From: GH45 sp046704385
Lineage (GTDB): Bacteria; Bacteroidota; Bacteroidia; Bacteroidales; SZUA-534
Assembly (NCBI GenBank): GCA_046704385.1
Contig: JBJKSB010000091.1
Span: 14,143 to 78,142, forward strand
Direction: 5' to 3'
Length of the DNA: 64,000 nucleotides
The notes beneath the pieces were generated by a model. The model saw only the letters and a list, made by a program, of their open reading frames with translations. It made no database searches and was not told the DNA's origin. The position numbers and the translations under genes were made by a program. Every line of letters begins with the position of its first letter. Position 1 is the stretch's first letter. Below, one piece after another: positions 34,839 to 44,290 of this stretch.

Positions 34839-35678
34839 CTTCCTCAAATACGATGGAGAATAATGAAATTTGTTTTTAAATGCGGCATCAAAATTTTCTG
34901 CACTTTGAAAACCTGAGAGAAATCCGACTTCATTTATAGGCAGCCCGGAATTCACAATCAACTGTTTCGCATTGGTTAACCTGGTATTAAGCAAAAACTG
35001 GTAAGGAGTATAACTCGATATTTCTTTAAAAATTCGGCTAAAATGAAACGGACTTACATTACAATAGCAGGCAATATCATTGATAGTAATATTTTCAATA
35101 AAGTTATTAAAAATGAAATCCTTAGCTTTTTCAATGGTATGCAAATGTTGCCTTTTAAGTTTTGTTGCTAAAATGGATTGGGGCATCCTGTTATCCATCC
35201 TGTCGAGAAACCAATGCAATATTTCCATAACTAAACTTTCCGTATAATTGGTATCGAAATACTTTGCATTAAACTGGCTGATAAGTAAATAATGCAGGTA
35301 TTCAACTTTATTATCTGTTTTAAACAATAAGGATTGAATATCCTCATTTTCAAAAAACAGTTTATATTTCATCTTATGCTTTTCTCGTAATATTTGGTAA
35401 AAGTTATCCGTAAAATCAATTATAGTACATTCGTCAGGACTATGCTGACGGTGTTCAACAACATGCTCACTATCAGGCTTATCAACTATTGCATAACCAT
35501 TATAAGCATCAAAATTGTAGCGAAAACCTTTATATCCAAAATTTCCTTTACGGATAAAGCTTATATTAAACGATTTGGAATACTCCTTTTTAGAGACAGC
35601 ACAACAATCACACTTACACTTAAAATCTATTATTTTGCATAAATCCGATGAGTATATTACATTTATATTTGCATTCAT
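34824..35678 (-). CDS. AraC-family transcriptional regulator
   Basis: The protein has 284 residues. The ATG at 35678 is preferred; an in-frame GTG lies 12 bp upstream. The N-terminal cupin-like sensor domain (about 1-165) has a Cys cluster KCKCDCC; the C-terminal double helix-turn-helix (about 180-284) has ITINDIACYCNVSPFHFSRIFKE and PINEVGFLSGFQSAENFDAAFK. It lies between two DUF362 paralogues on the same strand and its stop region lies inside a conserved leader block of paralogue A, so it is a candidate regulator of these genes. Its own 5' region (35679-35787) is homologous to the 5' region of the methyltransferase remnant. Confidence 0.9.
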   Translation of the reverse strand: MNANINVIYSSDLCKIIDFKCKCDCCAVSKKEYSKSFNISFIRKGNFGYKGFRYNFDAYNGYAIVDKPDSEHVVEHRQHSPDECTIIDFTDNFYQILREKHKMKYKLFFENEDIQSLLFKTDNKVEYLHYLLISQFNAKYFDTNYTESLVMEILHWFLDRMDNRMPQSILATKLKRQHLHTIEKAKDFIFNNFIENITINDIACYCNVSPFHFSRIFKEISSYTPYQFLLNTRLTNAKQLIVNSGLPINEVGFLSGFQSAENFDAAFKNKFHYSPSYLRKSKNP

Positions 35679-35787
35679 TTTTAGTTGCACTTGTGTATTT
35701 CAATCAATACAATGAATTTAAATTGTTGTTTGGTTAAGCGTTTTTCAGTCTGTGTATGAGTGTTTAACGAAACAAAAATACTATAAA

Positions 35788-37749
35788 TTATTCTTTAATT
35801 ATCCGAATCTTATTTAAATATTTCTGATTGTCTTTTACAATCAGTTGATATACCCCGACCGGTAAATCAGACACCCTAAGATGAACAATGGTTTCACCTT
35901 TAGAAAATGGCCCGGTCACTTTTATTAAGTTGCCCGATAAATCATAAATATTAATTAGGGTAGGGTGGCTGAAAGGTTGATTACTTTCAATAGTAAGATT
36001 ATTAATACAAGGATTTGGAAAAGCGGTAATAACGGTTTTAATATGTGCCTGTTTTAGTGATACCGTGGTACCATCTAAATTTACAATGGTACAGTTTAAA
36101 AACCGATCGTAAGCAAATATTTTAACCTGTTTAGGATCATTAACCTTTCCGGTTTTCACCCTTATATTATCAAAATTCCTGGTAATAATTGGTGCCAGCA
36201 TCTGATCATCCACAGAAATCTCAACCTTGACAACCTCAGGATCAGTAATTAAATTCAGGTTTAGTGAATCATCAGTTAAAGTATATGAATTAACTGATAA
36301 ATTTGGGGCTGTAAAATCGGAATACTTTGCATAAGTTGACCAACTTGCAAAATGATCCTTTACCTGGTCAACCCTCATCCCTTTAACCCTGATATATTTT
36401 GGATCAGCGCAACCTAAGCCGTCATTATGAAGTGTGGCTAAATATTTCACTTTTGAAGGATCCACCTGTATCATTAATGCTTCGATAGCATCCATAGCTA
36501 ACGGATCTCTGCTTGCCAGGATACAGCGCACATTCTTTTTGTCCAGCGTTTTAGGGTAATTCGCCATAGGGGAAGGTCCGTCCTGCATCCCGGTAAGAGC
36601 ATCCATAACAGCAAAATTAACAGGCCGGCACATGTAATAATCGTGTATCCAATCATGAAGGCTGGAATAATTATTACTTTCACTACCATGGTTAATAACC
36701 ACAGCACGTGTATGTATGAAAGTAGTATCGGAACCATAAATATTGAGAGGTGTCGCCCCCATTGCAACATTTTTAACTGCACCCGTTACGGCTGCCATAT
36801 CGTGGGTTTTCAAAACAGGCAGACTAATTACAACATCGGCATTATAATAGATTTTATTCATGTAATACTCATTATTAGCAGCAGTATACAACGCTTTTCC
36901 CGAAGGTAACGATACCTTTACCAATTCTTTTGCCGAATAATCACGCCATGCACCACATGCTTCATCCAGACAGATAAAATCATCGACTCCTTTAATCTTA
37001 AACCAGCCCATCGCTTCCATATTATTACGGGTTTTATCGGAAGCAGATCCCTCCATTACATAAACTTTTCCATGTGGATTGTATTTCCTGACCAGATTCA
37101 CAACAGCCTGAATAACCCTGTAATCGGTTGTTACACTATTTACTTTTTCGGGCAACTTATACAGTGGATTAATATTTGCGTCTACCACCCAAATTACAAC
37201 CATATTGGGTTTCAAAACAACGGTACAGCTATCGTGTATTAAATCTTTAAACCCACCAGCCAGTTCAACAGCATTTTGCACCATACTATAAATTTCCAGT
37301 GAGTCTATATCTTCCGCCGTAGGTTTATCAGAACGAACAATGCCTACAACAGCTTTGGGTGCAACCATGGAACTGTCGGCAGTACTGTCTGCCAGATCAA
37401 ATGAGGATTGTGTCAGGGAGGTATTAGCTTTAGTTTGTTTTAACAGGCAGGTAGATTGCACAAATCCAAAAATTAACAATGCCAGTATAAAAAATGAAGC
37501 GGACAGCAGGTATCTTGCATTTTTAAAAAAATTCTGCGCTTTTTTATAAAACAGAAATGACCCGGTAAAACCTGTTAACCAGATTACAAATGCCGATGCC
37601 AATGGAAATGCTACCCTCTGACATGGGTACATGGCCCGCTGCGGTTTAGGTATTACTCTTATTAAAAACCATATTAAGGATATAAATCCAACTACAATAA
37701 ACCATAGTTTTTTTCCATAGGTAAATTTGTGCTTAGTATTTATTTTCAT
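35788..37749 (-). CDS. Membrane-anchored DUF362 protein with T9SS sorting domain (paralogue B)
   Basis: The protein has 653 residues. The start at 37749 (MKINTKHKFTYGKKLW) matches the start of paralogue A; the frame opens 27 codons earlier, which is leader sequence. The architecture is as in A: three helices around PKPQRAMYPCQRVAFP, DUF362 domain with VVLKPNMVV, YVMEGSAS and ADVVISLPVLKTHDMAAVTG, Ig-like spacer, T9SS sorting domain (TAFPNPCINNLTIES to IRIIKE). The two copies are almost identical at the N-terminus and in the spacer/sorting domain but more different in the DUF362 centre, for example around the metal/ligand loops. Location and role are as uncertain as for A. Confidence 0.87.
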   Translation of the reverse strand: MKINTKHKFTYGKKLWFIVVGFISLIWFLIRVIPKPQRAMYPCQRVAFPLASAFVIWLTGFTGSFLFYKKAQNFFKNARYLLSASFFILALLIFGFVQSTCLLKQTKANTSLTQSSFDLADSTADSSMVAPKAVVGIVRSDKPTAEDIDSLEIYSMVQNAVELAGGFKDLIHDSCTVVLKPNMVVIWVVDANINPLYKLPEKVNSVTTDYRVIQAVVNLVRKYNPHGKVYVMEGSASDKTRNNMEAMGWFKIKGVDDFICLDEACGAWRDYSAKELVKVSLPSGKALYTAANNEYYMNKIYYNADVVISLPVLKTHDMAAVTGAVKNVAMGATPLNIYGSDTTFIHTRAVVINHGSESNNYSSLHDWIHDYYMCRPVNFAVMDALTGMQDGPSPMANYPKTLDKKNVRCILASRDPLAMDAIEALMIQVDPSKVKYLATLHNDGLGCADPKYIRVKGMRVDQVKDHFASWSTYAKYSDFTAPNLSVNSYTLTDDSLNLNLITDPEVVKVEISVDDQMLAPIITRNFDNIRVKTGKVNDPKQVKIFAYDRFLNCTIVNLDGTTVSLKQAHIKTVITAFPNPCINNLTIESNQPFSHPTLINIYDLSGNLIKVTGPFSKGETIVHLRVSDLPVGVYQLIVKDNQKYLNKIRIIKE

Positions 37750-38152
37750 CAGTTGAAAATTATCATTTAATGCGTTAAATAACAAGTAATTAAAATAAAC
37801 AATACACCCTATTGGAAGGGTAATTCCCAATCACTGTGTATTTACAAAAATGATAATTTTAAAAAGTCAGGACTTAAGGATTCTTGCTATTTTTATCTCT
37901 ATTCTTAAAAAATGGATTTATATAAGGACTCACTTTAACCAAACTTTAGTACCATTGACTATTCCCATATCAGCATTCATGGAAATTCCGGTTTAAAAGA
38001 TACTTTTTGTTACATAAGATTCATGAAAATGTGCATTCAATTTTTACCTTTTTTCATGCACAATAATTTATTTTATTTTTTGTAAACGTTTGATGTATAG
38101 CTGTTTGACATTTCTATATCTTAATCTTCCGGAACTTACATCAGCATTTTTC
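37750..38152 (-). promoter_or_regulatory. Leader of DUF362 paralogue B with shared module (copy B)
   Basis: On the plus strand, ATTGGAAGGGTAATTCCCAAT (37811-37831) is the palindromic block, 61 bp from the start codon; TTTACAAAAATGATAAT (37841-37857) is identical to copy C; and 37864-37888 is identical over 25 bp to copy A. The rest, up to the DJ-1 gene's stop, has no recognisable gene. The minus-strand tail before block 3 ends in SKNP-stop, like the AraC C-terminus, and may be a remnant of a duplicated AraC gene. Confidence 0.55.
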
Positions 38153-38749
38153 TTAAAATCCCATGGCTTGCTTTATTACTTCCATTTCTTTTTCTGAAGT
38201 CAGCATTTTCAATAATTCAAATGCAACTTTAGGAGCTGTTTCAGGACAATACGAAGTAATAATATTACCATCAACTACAACAGGCTCATTCACAACATTC
38301 ACTCCAAATTCTTTCAATTGTTCTTGATAATATCCGTTTTTTAAGTGGTAGGTTGTTGCCCTCCGATTTTTAAGAACTCCGCTTTTGCCTAAAGGAAAAG
38401 CCCCGGAACAAATTGAGGCAATGATTTTACCTTTTGCATTAAATTCCCTGATTAATTTTAAAAATCTCCCGTCATATGCCTCTTCATAAAAACCAAATTC
38501 TCCAAATCCGCCAGGAATTGCCAGGGCATCATATTCGTCAACAATTATTTCATCAATGGTTTTATCAACCAATACAGGCACATTAAAAGTGCTTATAACT
38601 TTTTCAGTAAAACCACAAGTATCAACAAACAAATTATGTCCATAATCATTTCTGGCCCAACCAAGAACATCAATAAAGACACAAAATTCCATGGTTTCAA
38701 ATGCTTTTGCCAGAAACACTAATATTTTCTTATTTGGGATACTTTTCAT
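38153..38749 (-). CDS. DJ-1/PfpI-family protein (class I glutamine amidotransferase-like)
   Basis: The protein has 198 residues. The start at 38749 (MKSIPNKKILVFLAKAFE) is chosen over an in-frame upstream Met because the extension is not conserved-looking. Family signs are FETMEFCVFIDVLGWA with the early Glu, DALAIPGGFGEFGF, and the nucleophile elbow ASICSGAFPLGKSG with Cys. The C-terminal YCPETAPKVAFELLK is typical. DJ-1/PfpI proteins act as glyoxalases, deglycases, chaperones or peptidases; which one cannot be told here. Confidence 0.88.
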   Translation of the reverse strand: MKSIPNKKILVFLAKAFETMEFCVFIDVLGWARNDYGHNLFVDTCGFTEKVISTFNVPVLVDKTIDEIIVDEYDALAIPGGFGEFGFYEEAYDGRFLKLIREFNAKGKIIASICSGAFPLGKSGVLKNRRATTYHLKNGYYQEQLKEFGVNVVNEPVVVDGNIITSYCPETAPKVAFELLKMLTSEKEMEVIKQAMGF

Positions 38750-39161
38750 AATTACAAATGTGTATAGATTCCAATCAGTTTTACAATTCGTAACATACAA
38801 CCAACTATTTCATTAATCGATAAGTGAATATACCTTTTATTTTACAAAATAAAAATATCACCACACATACCTTTAGTACCTGTTTGTAAGAACAAATTAT
38901 GAGGATTTATTTCTTAATGTGTACCTAAACTGAATTAAATTAAGCTGTTTTCCCTATTAATATTTTGCTTAAGCTGCTATTATTCTAACCTCAACAAAGG
39001 ATTAACCTGGTCTGGATAGTTCTGGTTCTTCCGCGATTTTTAAATCATTCACCTGTATGTCCATAAAAATGTAAAATTCACAGCTATGTGAAATACCGGG
39101 TTGCATAAAACTATTTAAACTGTATATTTGATTATAAAGTTTTTTGTTAAAACACCAAAAA
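38750..39161. other. 412-bp intergenic region with a promoter at the right end
   Basis: No gene was found. The only clear element is the promoter at 39101-39130 for the beta-helix gene. The left part is AT-rich and serves the divergent DJ-1 gene; no consensus was found for it. Confidence 0.45.
39101..39130 (+). promoter_or_regulatory. Bacteroidota-type promoter of the beta-helix gene
   Basis: TTG at 39101-39103 and TATATTTG at 39123-39130 are separated by 19 bp and match the Bacteroidota sigma consensus TTG-N19-TAnnTTTG exactly. Transcription would start near 39137, leaving a leader of about 25 nt before the ATG at 39162. Confidence 0.75.
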
Positions 39162-40811
39162 ATGAAATTCAAATTCAGAATAATATACCTATCTGCAATA
39201 TTTGGTATTTCATCATTAAAAGCTACTGTAATAAATGTACCCCGGGATAAACCAAATATTCAGACAGCAATTAATGCAAGCTCCAATGGCGATACAGTTT
39301 TGGTTGCCCCAGGTAGATATTTTGAAAACATCAATTTTAAGGGAAAGAATATTGTTGTTACAAGCAATTATATAAAAACCGGTTCATTGCCGGATATTGC
39401 AAACACAATTATTGATGCAGGTAAACCTTTTGATCCTGACACAGCCAGTTGTGCCGTTTTTTGTTCAGGAGAAGATTCAACCGCTGTTCTTGAAGGTTTT
39501 ACGCTGACTAACGGCACAGCCACAAGATGCTTATACCCGGCTGGATGGTTTCGCGAAGGTGGAGGAATTTTCATTAATAGTTCAGCACCCACAATAAAAT
39601 TCAACTTAATTATTGATAATGAAGCGGTAAATACCGTAAACGTTATAAATGCAGGTGGTGGAGGATTACGTTCTCATCTGGGAAATCCTCATGTATTAAA
39701 CAATGTATTTATGTTTAACAAGGGGACATTTGGCGGAGGAGCCATTGCATTGGACAATTCGGAGGGAATATTTAAAAATAATATTTTTTATATGAATACA
39801 GCAGGTTCAGCCTATGGAGGTGGTGGAGGCCTGTGGATTTACGGAGGAGCCTGTTCAATAACCATTGAAAACAACACCATTGTTGAAAATACCGGGGGTG
39901 GAATTTACCTGGAATCAGTTAATGCCCATGTTATAAATAATATAGTTTGGGGAAACTCAATTTTCCAAATTAATTCAAAATCAACTATTCTGAATTCAAA
40001 TAATAATACCATCCAATTTACAAAATCATCTGAAAATATGAGCTGTTTTCCTGTTTTCGAGGATACCATGTTATTCCTTCAGTCAAACTCTCAATTAATT
40101 GATGCTGGTTCAGAAGATATTTCTTATAATGACAAAGAAGATAGTATAAATCCAGGCTTTGCATTACTACCATCAATGGGAACAATCAGAAATGACATAG
40201 GTGCATATGGCGGTCGCGGGGCATTTTTTTTACCATCGTTTGAATTTTTAAATATCTCAGCCAATAAATTAAATTTTGGTAACAATGATACCATTGGAAT
40301 AGCTGTTATTAAAAAATTGATCCTTACAAATCAAAGTACCAAAAAAGTAACCATTGACAGTATTAGAATAAGTGCAAACAGTCAGGTCAAAATTAAGTCA
40401 TTTTCCACTACAGTTATAGATCCTCTTCAAACTGATACTATAGAGGTTGAGTGGATACCCCAAACAAGTAATACTTACAAAGACTCACTTCTTATTTATC
40501 ATAATATACATACTATTGGCCCTGTAATAGCATATATAAGTGGCACAGCTAAGAAATTTTCTGATCTCCAGGAGATAGCTGACTTAAATTCAGTTAAAGT
40601 TTATCCAAACCCGGTAATTGAAACTCTGAATGTAACCACAGAATATGCCGGTGATGGGTTTATAAGCAATTTAAACGGACAAATTATTATAAGCTGCTCT
40701 TTTCAAAAGGGCATTAATTCATTTGATATGAAAGGTTTGCCCAAAGGAATATATTTTATTTATATTTTTTCCGATAAGCATACTTTGCATCAAAAAATAT
40801 TAAAAGAATAG
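39162..40811 (+). CDS. Secreted right-handed beta-helix protein with T9SS sorting domain
   Basis: The protein has 549 residues. The ATG at 39162 starts a signal peptide (MKFKFRIIYLSAIFGISSLKA); a TTG 18 bp upstream is not needed. The mature N-terminus NVPRDKPNIQTAINASSNGDTV opens a pectate-lyase-like parallel beta-helix with Gly-rich coils (EGGGIFI, GGGGLRSHL, GGGAIALDNS, GGGGGLWIYGG; about 25-350). An Ig-like ASH/hydin-type domain (about 355-465) and a T9SS sorting domain (VKVYPNPVIETLNV to LHQKILKE) follow. No catalytic lyase motif was recognised, so binding or cell-surface structure is as likely as polysaccharide cleavage. Confidence 0.85.
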   Translation: MKFKFRIIYLSAIFGISSLKATVINVPRDKPNIQTAINASSNGDTVLVAPGRYFENINFKGKNIVVTSNYIKTGSLPDIANTIIDAGKPFDPDTASCAVFCSGEDSTAVLEGFTLTNGTATRCLYPAGWFREGGGIFINSSAPTIKFNLIIDNEAVNTVNVINAGGGGLRSHLGNPHVLNNVFMFNKGTFGGGAIALDNSEGIFKNNIFYMNTAGSAYGGGGGLWIYGGACSITIENNTIVENTGGGIYLESVNAHVINNIVWGNSIFQINSKSTILNSNNNTIQFTKSSENMSCFPVFEDTMLFLQSNSQLIDAGSEDISYNDKEDSINPGFALLPSMGTIRNDIGAYGGRGAFFLPSFEFLNISANKLNFGNNDTIGIAVIKKLILTNQSTKKVTIDSIRISANSQVKIKSFSTTVIDPLQTDTIEVEWIPQTSNTYKDSLLIYHNIHTIGPVIAYISGTAKKFSDLQEIADLNSVKVYPNPVIETLNVTTEYAGDGFISNLNGQIIISCSFQKGINSFDMKGLPKGIYFIYIFSDKHTLHQKILKE

Positions 40812-40929
40812 ATACATCTCACATTACTCAAATAACAATGGAATTAATTTCTTGTTTTTCAAGCATATATAAACTAAATTAGGTGTCAATAAATATTATT
40901 GGGTGTTTTTTGGAATTCAATTTTAGTTT

Positions 40930-41748
40930 ATGGACCTTATAGAGACTAAAAATATATGGCTCAATTCGTCGCTGGAAAAACATAAGAAAGAGCTTGATGC
41001 CAGCATCAGATATGCAAGTTATATTCAAAAAGCCATGCTGCCATCAAAAAACGATATTAACCGGCTGTTTCCCAATAACTTATTGGTTTACCTGCCCCGC
41101 GATATCGTTAGCGGAGACTTTTACTGGGTGGGGCGACAAAAAAACCGATTTATTTTTACTGCAGCCGATTGCACCGGGCACGGTGTTCCGGGAGCTTTTA
41201 TGAGCATATTGGGGATATCCATCCTGAATCAGATTGTTCTTGGAAATAAAAATATATCAGCCGGAAGTATCCTGGAATTATTGCGCGAACATGTAATGAA
41301 ATCGTTACATCAAACCGGAACTATTGGAGAACAACAGGACGGAATGGATATAGCCCTTGGAATTATTGATACAGAAACCCATACTTTACAGTTTGCCGGG
41401 GCTTATAATCCATTGTACCTTGTGCGAAGCGGTTCGTTAACACAACTTGATGCCGACAGGATGCCCATTGGCATTGATCCGCTGGAGGAAAGACCCTTTA
41501 CAAACCGCGAAATACTTCTTGATGATGATGATATGATTTATGTGTTTTCTGATGGTTTTGCCGATCAGTTTGGGGGTCCGGAGGAGAAAAAATTCAAGCA
41601 AAAAGGCTTTAAAGAATTGCTTACTGAGGCAAGTAAATTTTCAGTTTCTGATCAACAAAATTTTATCACTCAACGATTTATGGACTGGAAAGAAAATACG
41701 AACCAAATGGATGACGTTTTAATTTTTGGAATACGGTACAAAAAATAG
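40930..41748 (+). CDS. Soluble SpoIIE/PP2C-type phosphatase
   Basis: The protein has 272 residues, cytoplasmic. After a short helical stretch (KHKKELDASIRYASYIQKAMLP) the PP2C/SpoIIE domain shows SGDFYWV, the metal motif ADCTGHGVPGAFMS, EQQDGMDIALG, and the final Asp in MDDVLIFG. These residues bind the catalytic metals, so activity is expected. It closely resembles the phosphatase domain of the TPR protein at 21630-24473, even including the linker helix, but lacks sensor and membrane parts. It ends 47 bp before the OLD-like ATPase gene on the same strand; the pair may be one operon. Confidence 0.9.
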   Translation: MDLIETKNIWLNSSLEKHKKELDASIRYASYIQKAMLPSKNDINRLFPNNLLVYLPRDIVSGDFYWVGRQKNRFIFTAADCTGHGVPGAFMSILGISILNQIVLGNKNISAGSILELLREHVMKSLHQTGTIGEQQDGMDIALGIIDTETHTLQFAGAYNPLYLVRSGSLTQLDADRMPIGIDPLEERPFTNREILLDDDDMIYVFSDGFADQFGGPEEKKFKQKGFKELLTEASKFSVSDQQNFITQRFMDWKENTNQMDDVLIFGIRYKK

Positions 41749-41795
41749 AATATCATTAATTGAACCCGCTTTTAGTAAAATTAATTGCTGAACAT

Positions 41796-44132
41796 ATGAA
41801 ACTAGCCGCATTTCGTATTAAGAATTTTCGATCGATGATCGACTCTCAGGTTATATATCTGTCAAAGGATAATATAACAGCTTTAATTGGACAGAATGAA
41901 TCGGGCAAAACAACAGTGCTTGAGGCCCTGCATAGTTTCTCAACCGGTGTAATTACTGAAGATGTACTAAGGAGTGATTGCTCTTTCCCGATAATTTCCT
42001 GCTATTTTGAGTTTCCGAATAATTTCCTGAAAGATTTTTTAGACCTGACCAAAATACCTGAAGGTCTGCAAAAGAAAATATCAAAAATGACCAGCATCTG
42101 GCTGCAACGAAGCTGGAAAAACATTTCGACTCCGGTTTTTCAATGCAGTGATGAAGAATTGGTAAGTTTTTACAGAGATGTTAGAGAATCAGATCAAAAA
42201 AGGATTGAGGGCATCCATAATTATATCGATAAAATTCATAACGAAACTACTGAATTAAGAGCCGAAATAAATATTATTGACAAAGACAATAACGAGCTGA
42301 TAAAAGAAACCGATGAGGCATTAAAAAGGCTGAATAAGGCAAAAAAACTGCTTGACAAAAGTAAAAAACCTGAAGTAACCCAACTATATCAACACGAACA
42401 CGAAGCGGCGAATAAAATATACGTCCAGAAAAAAATCGATCGCGACGAAATACAAAAAATATTAAAAAGTAAAAAAGAAAAACTTGAAACCTATGGCGAA
42501 AATGATGCCCTGGCCAGTCGGTTTTTAACCATAAAAAAAGAATATTTAGACGAACAATATGCCTATGATAGCTGCATTGAAGAACTTGAACATTATGAAA
42601 ATCTTTACATACAGGCTGTAAATGACAACGAATTAAAACTATTGTCGAACAAAGTAAACAGCCTGAAAAAAGACAGACTTACCATTGAACCGAGCCTAAA
42701 AGTGGCAAAATCAAACCTTGACGTTATTGAGCACGTTGCCGAAAAAGTACTGGCAGGTAAAAATACACGGGTTGCCGAAAGCGAGGTTAAAATTGAACTT
42801 TCAAAACAAAAAGCTATTTATACACTGGAACAGATAGGTGAAGCCTTATATAAACACCTGCCGGTTTTTGAGTTTTTTGAAGATTTTTCAAGCCTGCTTC
42901 CCAACCGGATTGATCTGTCAGATTTATTTGAACAAAATATTTATACCGAAGGATATAAAGCCGTTAACAATTTTCTGTCGATTTCAGGCCTAAGCAGCGA
43001 TTTCTTCAAGCAGGATAACGACCGGATTTTAAAACAACGAATTGAAAACCTGAATGGTGAAATTACCATTGATTTTCATGAATTCTGGAGTCAGAAAATA
43101 ACCGACCACAATAAAATTCATCTGAATTTTGAACTGGAACATTACAACAACAGCATTCCCGAAAAAAGCGGCAAACCCTACCTTGAATTCTGGATAAAAG
43201 ATAACTCGGAACGGTTGTACCCCAAGCAACGAAGTCGCGGAGTGCGATGGTTTTTATCGTTTTACCTTGAATTAAAAGCGACAGCCATGAACAAACAACC
43301 CAAGGTTTTACTCATTGACGAACCCGGGATAAGCCTTCATGCCAAAGCACAACATGACGTTTTAAAAGTATTTGAAAACCTTAAAAATAACTTACAGGTA
43401 ATTTACAGTACGCATTCATCACAGTTAATTGACAAGGATAAAATGTATCGCATACTTGCCGTACAGCGAAAAGATGGCGACGGACTTGACTGCCAGTCAA
43501 TTATACTCGATTCAAATACACTTAATGATGCCAACAAAGATACTATGATGCCTATTTATTCGGTATTAAGCGAACAAATTATCAGCAACAAAAACCTAAT
43601 TAAAGAAAAAAATCTGGTAGTAAACGATGTGGCAACTTTTTATTATTTATCGGCCTTTGCCAAACTTTTTAATAAATGTACCAATATTCATTTTATACCA
43701 TCAAATGGCATACAGAGTATTCCGTTAATGACAAATCTGCTAACAGGATGGAGGACAGATTTTTCTGTTCTTTTGCCTGACAACGATGAAGGCCACAGCG
43801 TTTATGAGGAACTTAAAAATAATTACTTCATCAATAAAACGGACTTACTCAGTAAAAAGCTTGTAATACTTGAAGAAGAAAATATTGTAAACCTGTTTTC
43901 CAAATTTGATTTTAAAAAACTTATCCTCAACAAAAGGGTGGGTATTCCCGAAAGCAACAGCGAGTATATTGAAATAAATAATTTAGCCGGTAATTTCCTG
44001 GCCTCTCAATTTGCAGCTCTTACTGACAATAACCAAATTAAAAAGGATGACCTGGATGAACAATCGGTTAATGCTATTACTGCTTTGCTGGAAAGGATTG
44101 AGGAATCGGTGCTGGCCGAATTACCCGCATAG
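41796..44132 (+). CDS. OLD-like AAA ATPase with coiled coil and degenerate Toprim domain
   Basis: The protein has 778 residues. The ATG at 41796 (MKLAAFRIKNFRSMID) is the family-like start; a TTG at 41760 would extend it. An ABC-type ATPase head has Walker A GQNESGKTT (32-40), a long coiled coil (about 120-330), a signature-like segment SRGVRWFLSFYLEL, Walker B VLLIDEPG (about residue 508) and the H-loop YSTHSS. The C-terminal part (about 600-720) looks like a Toprim domain: NLVVNDVATFYYL, IPSNGIQSIPLMTNLL and VLLPDNDEGHSV. Active OLD nucleases have Glu at the first motif; here Asn-Asp is found, so nuclease activity is doubtful. A defence or DNA-repair role is possible but not shown. Confidence 0.85.
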   Translation: MKLAAFRIKNFRSMIDSQVIYLSKDNITALIGQNESGKTTVLEALHSFSTGVITEDVLRSDCSFPIISCYFEFPNNFLKDFLDLTKIPEGLQKKISKMTSIWLQRSWKNISTPVFQCSDEELVSFYRDVRESDQKRIEGIHNYIDKIHNETTELRAEINIIDKDNNELIKETDEALKRLNKAKKLLDKSKKPEVTQLYQHEHEAANKIYVQKKIDRDEIQKILKSKKEKLETYGENDALASRFLTIKKEYLDEQYAYDSCIEELEHYENLYIQAVNDNELKLLSNKVNSLKKDRLTIEPSLKVAKSNLDVIEHVAEKVLAGKNTRVAESEVKIELSKQKAIYTLEQIGEALYKHLPVFEFFEDFSSLLPNRIDLSDLFEQNIYTEGYKAVNNFLSISGLSSDFFKQDNDRILKQRIENLNGEITIDFHEFWSQKITDHNKIHLNFELEHYNNSIPEKSGKPYLEFWIKDNSERLYPKQRSRGVRWFLSFYLELKATAMNKQPKVLLIDEPGISLHAKAQHDVLKVFENLKNNLQVIYSTHSSQLIDKDKMYRILAVQRKDGDGLDCQSIILDSNTLNDANKDTMMPIYSVLSEQIISNKNLIKEKNLVVNDVATFYYLSAFAKLFNKCTNIHFIPSNGIQSIPLMTNLLTGWRTDFSVLLPDNDEGHSVYEELKNNYFINKTDLLSKKLVILEEENIVNLFSKFDFKKLILNKRVGIPESNSEYIEINNLAGNFLASQFAALTDNNQIKKDDLDEQSVNAITALLERIEESVLAELPA

Positions 44133-44187
44133 CAGAACCTGTAATTCTCCAATACTATAAAATCCACAAAACTGTATAAAAACAGGC

Positions 44188-44261
44188 AATTGGAAAATTG
44201 GAATTATGGAATTTTGTAAAACTTAGATTATTTACGATCCCATTTTTCCAATTTTCCAATT
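44188..44261. repeat. Inverted repeat between convergent genes
   Basis: AATTGGAAAATTGG (44188-44201) is matched by CCAATTTTCCAATT (44248-44261), a perfect 14-bp stem with a 46-nt loop. It lies between the convergent ATPase and lipoprotein genes and may act as a bidirectional 3'-end structure or be an interspersed repeat. Confidence 0.6.
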
Positions 44262-44290
44262 TTGAACTTCAACCCGCCTTGGCAATAATC

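Noticed and set aside
40930..44132. Considered a Gabija-like system
   Set aside because: The ATPase/Toprim-like protein resembles GajA in layout, but no UvrD-like helicase (GajB) is adjacent and the Toprim Glu is missing.
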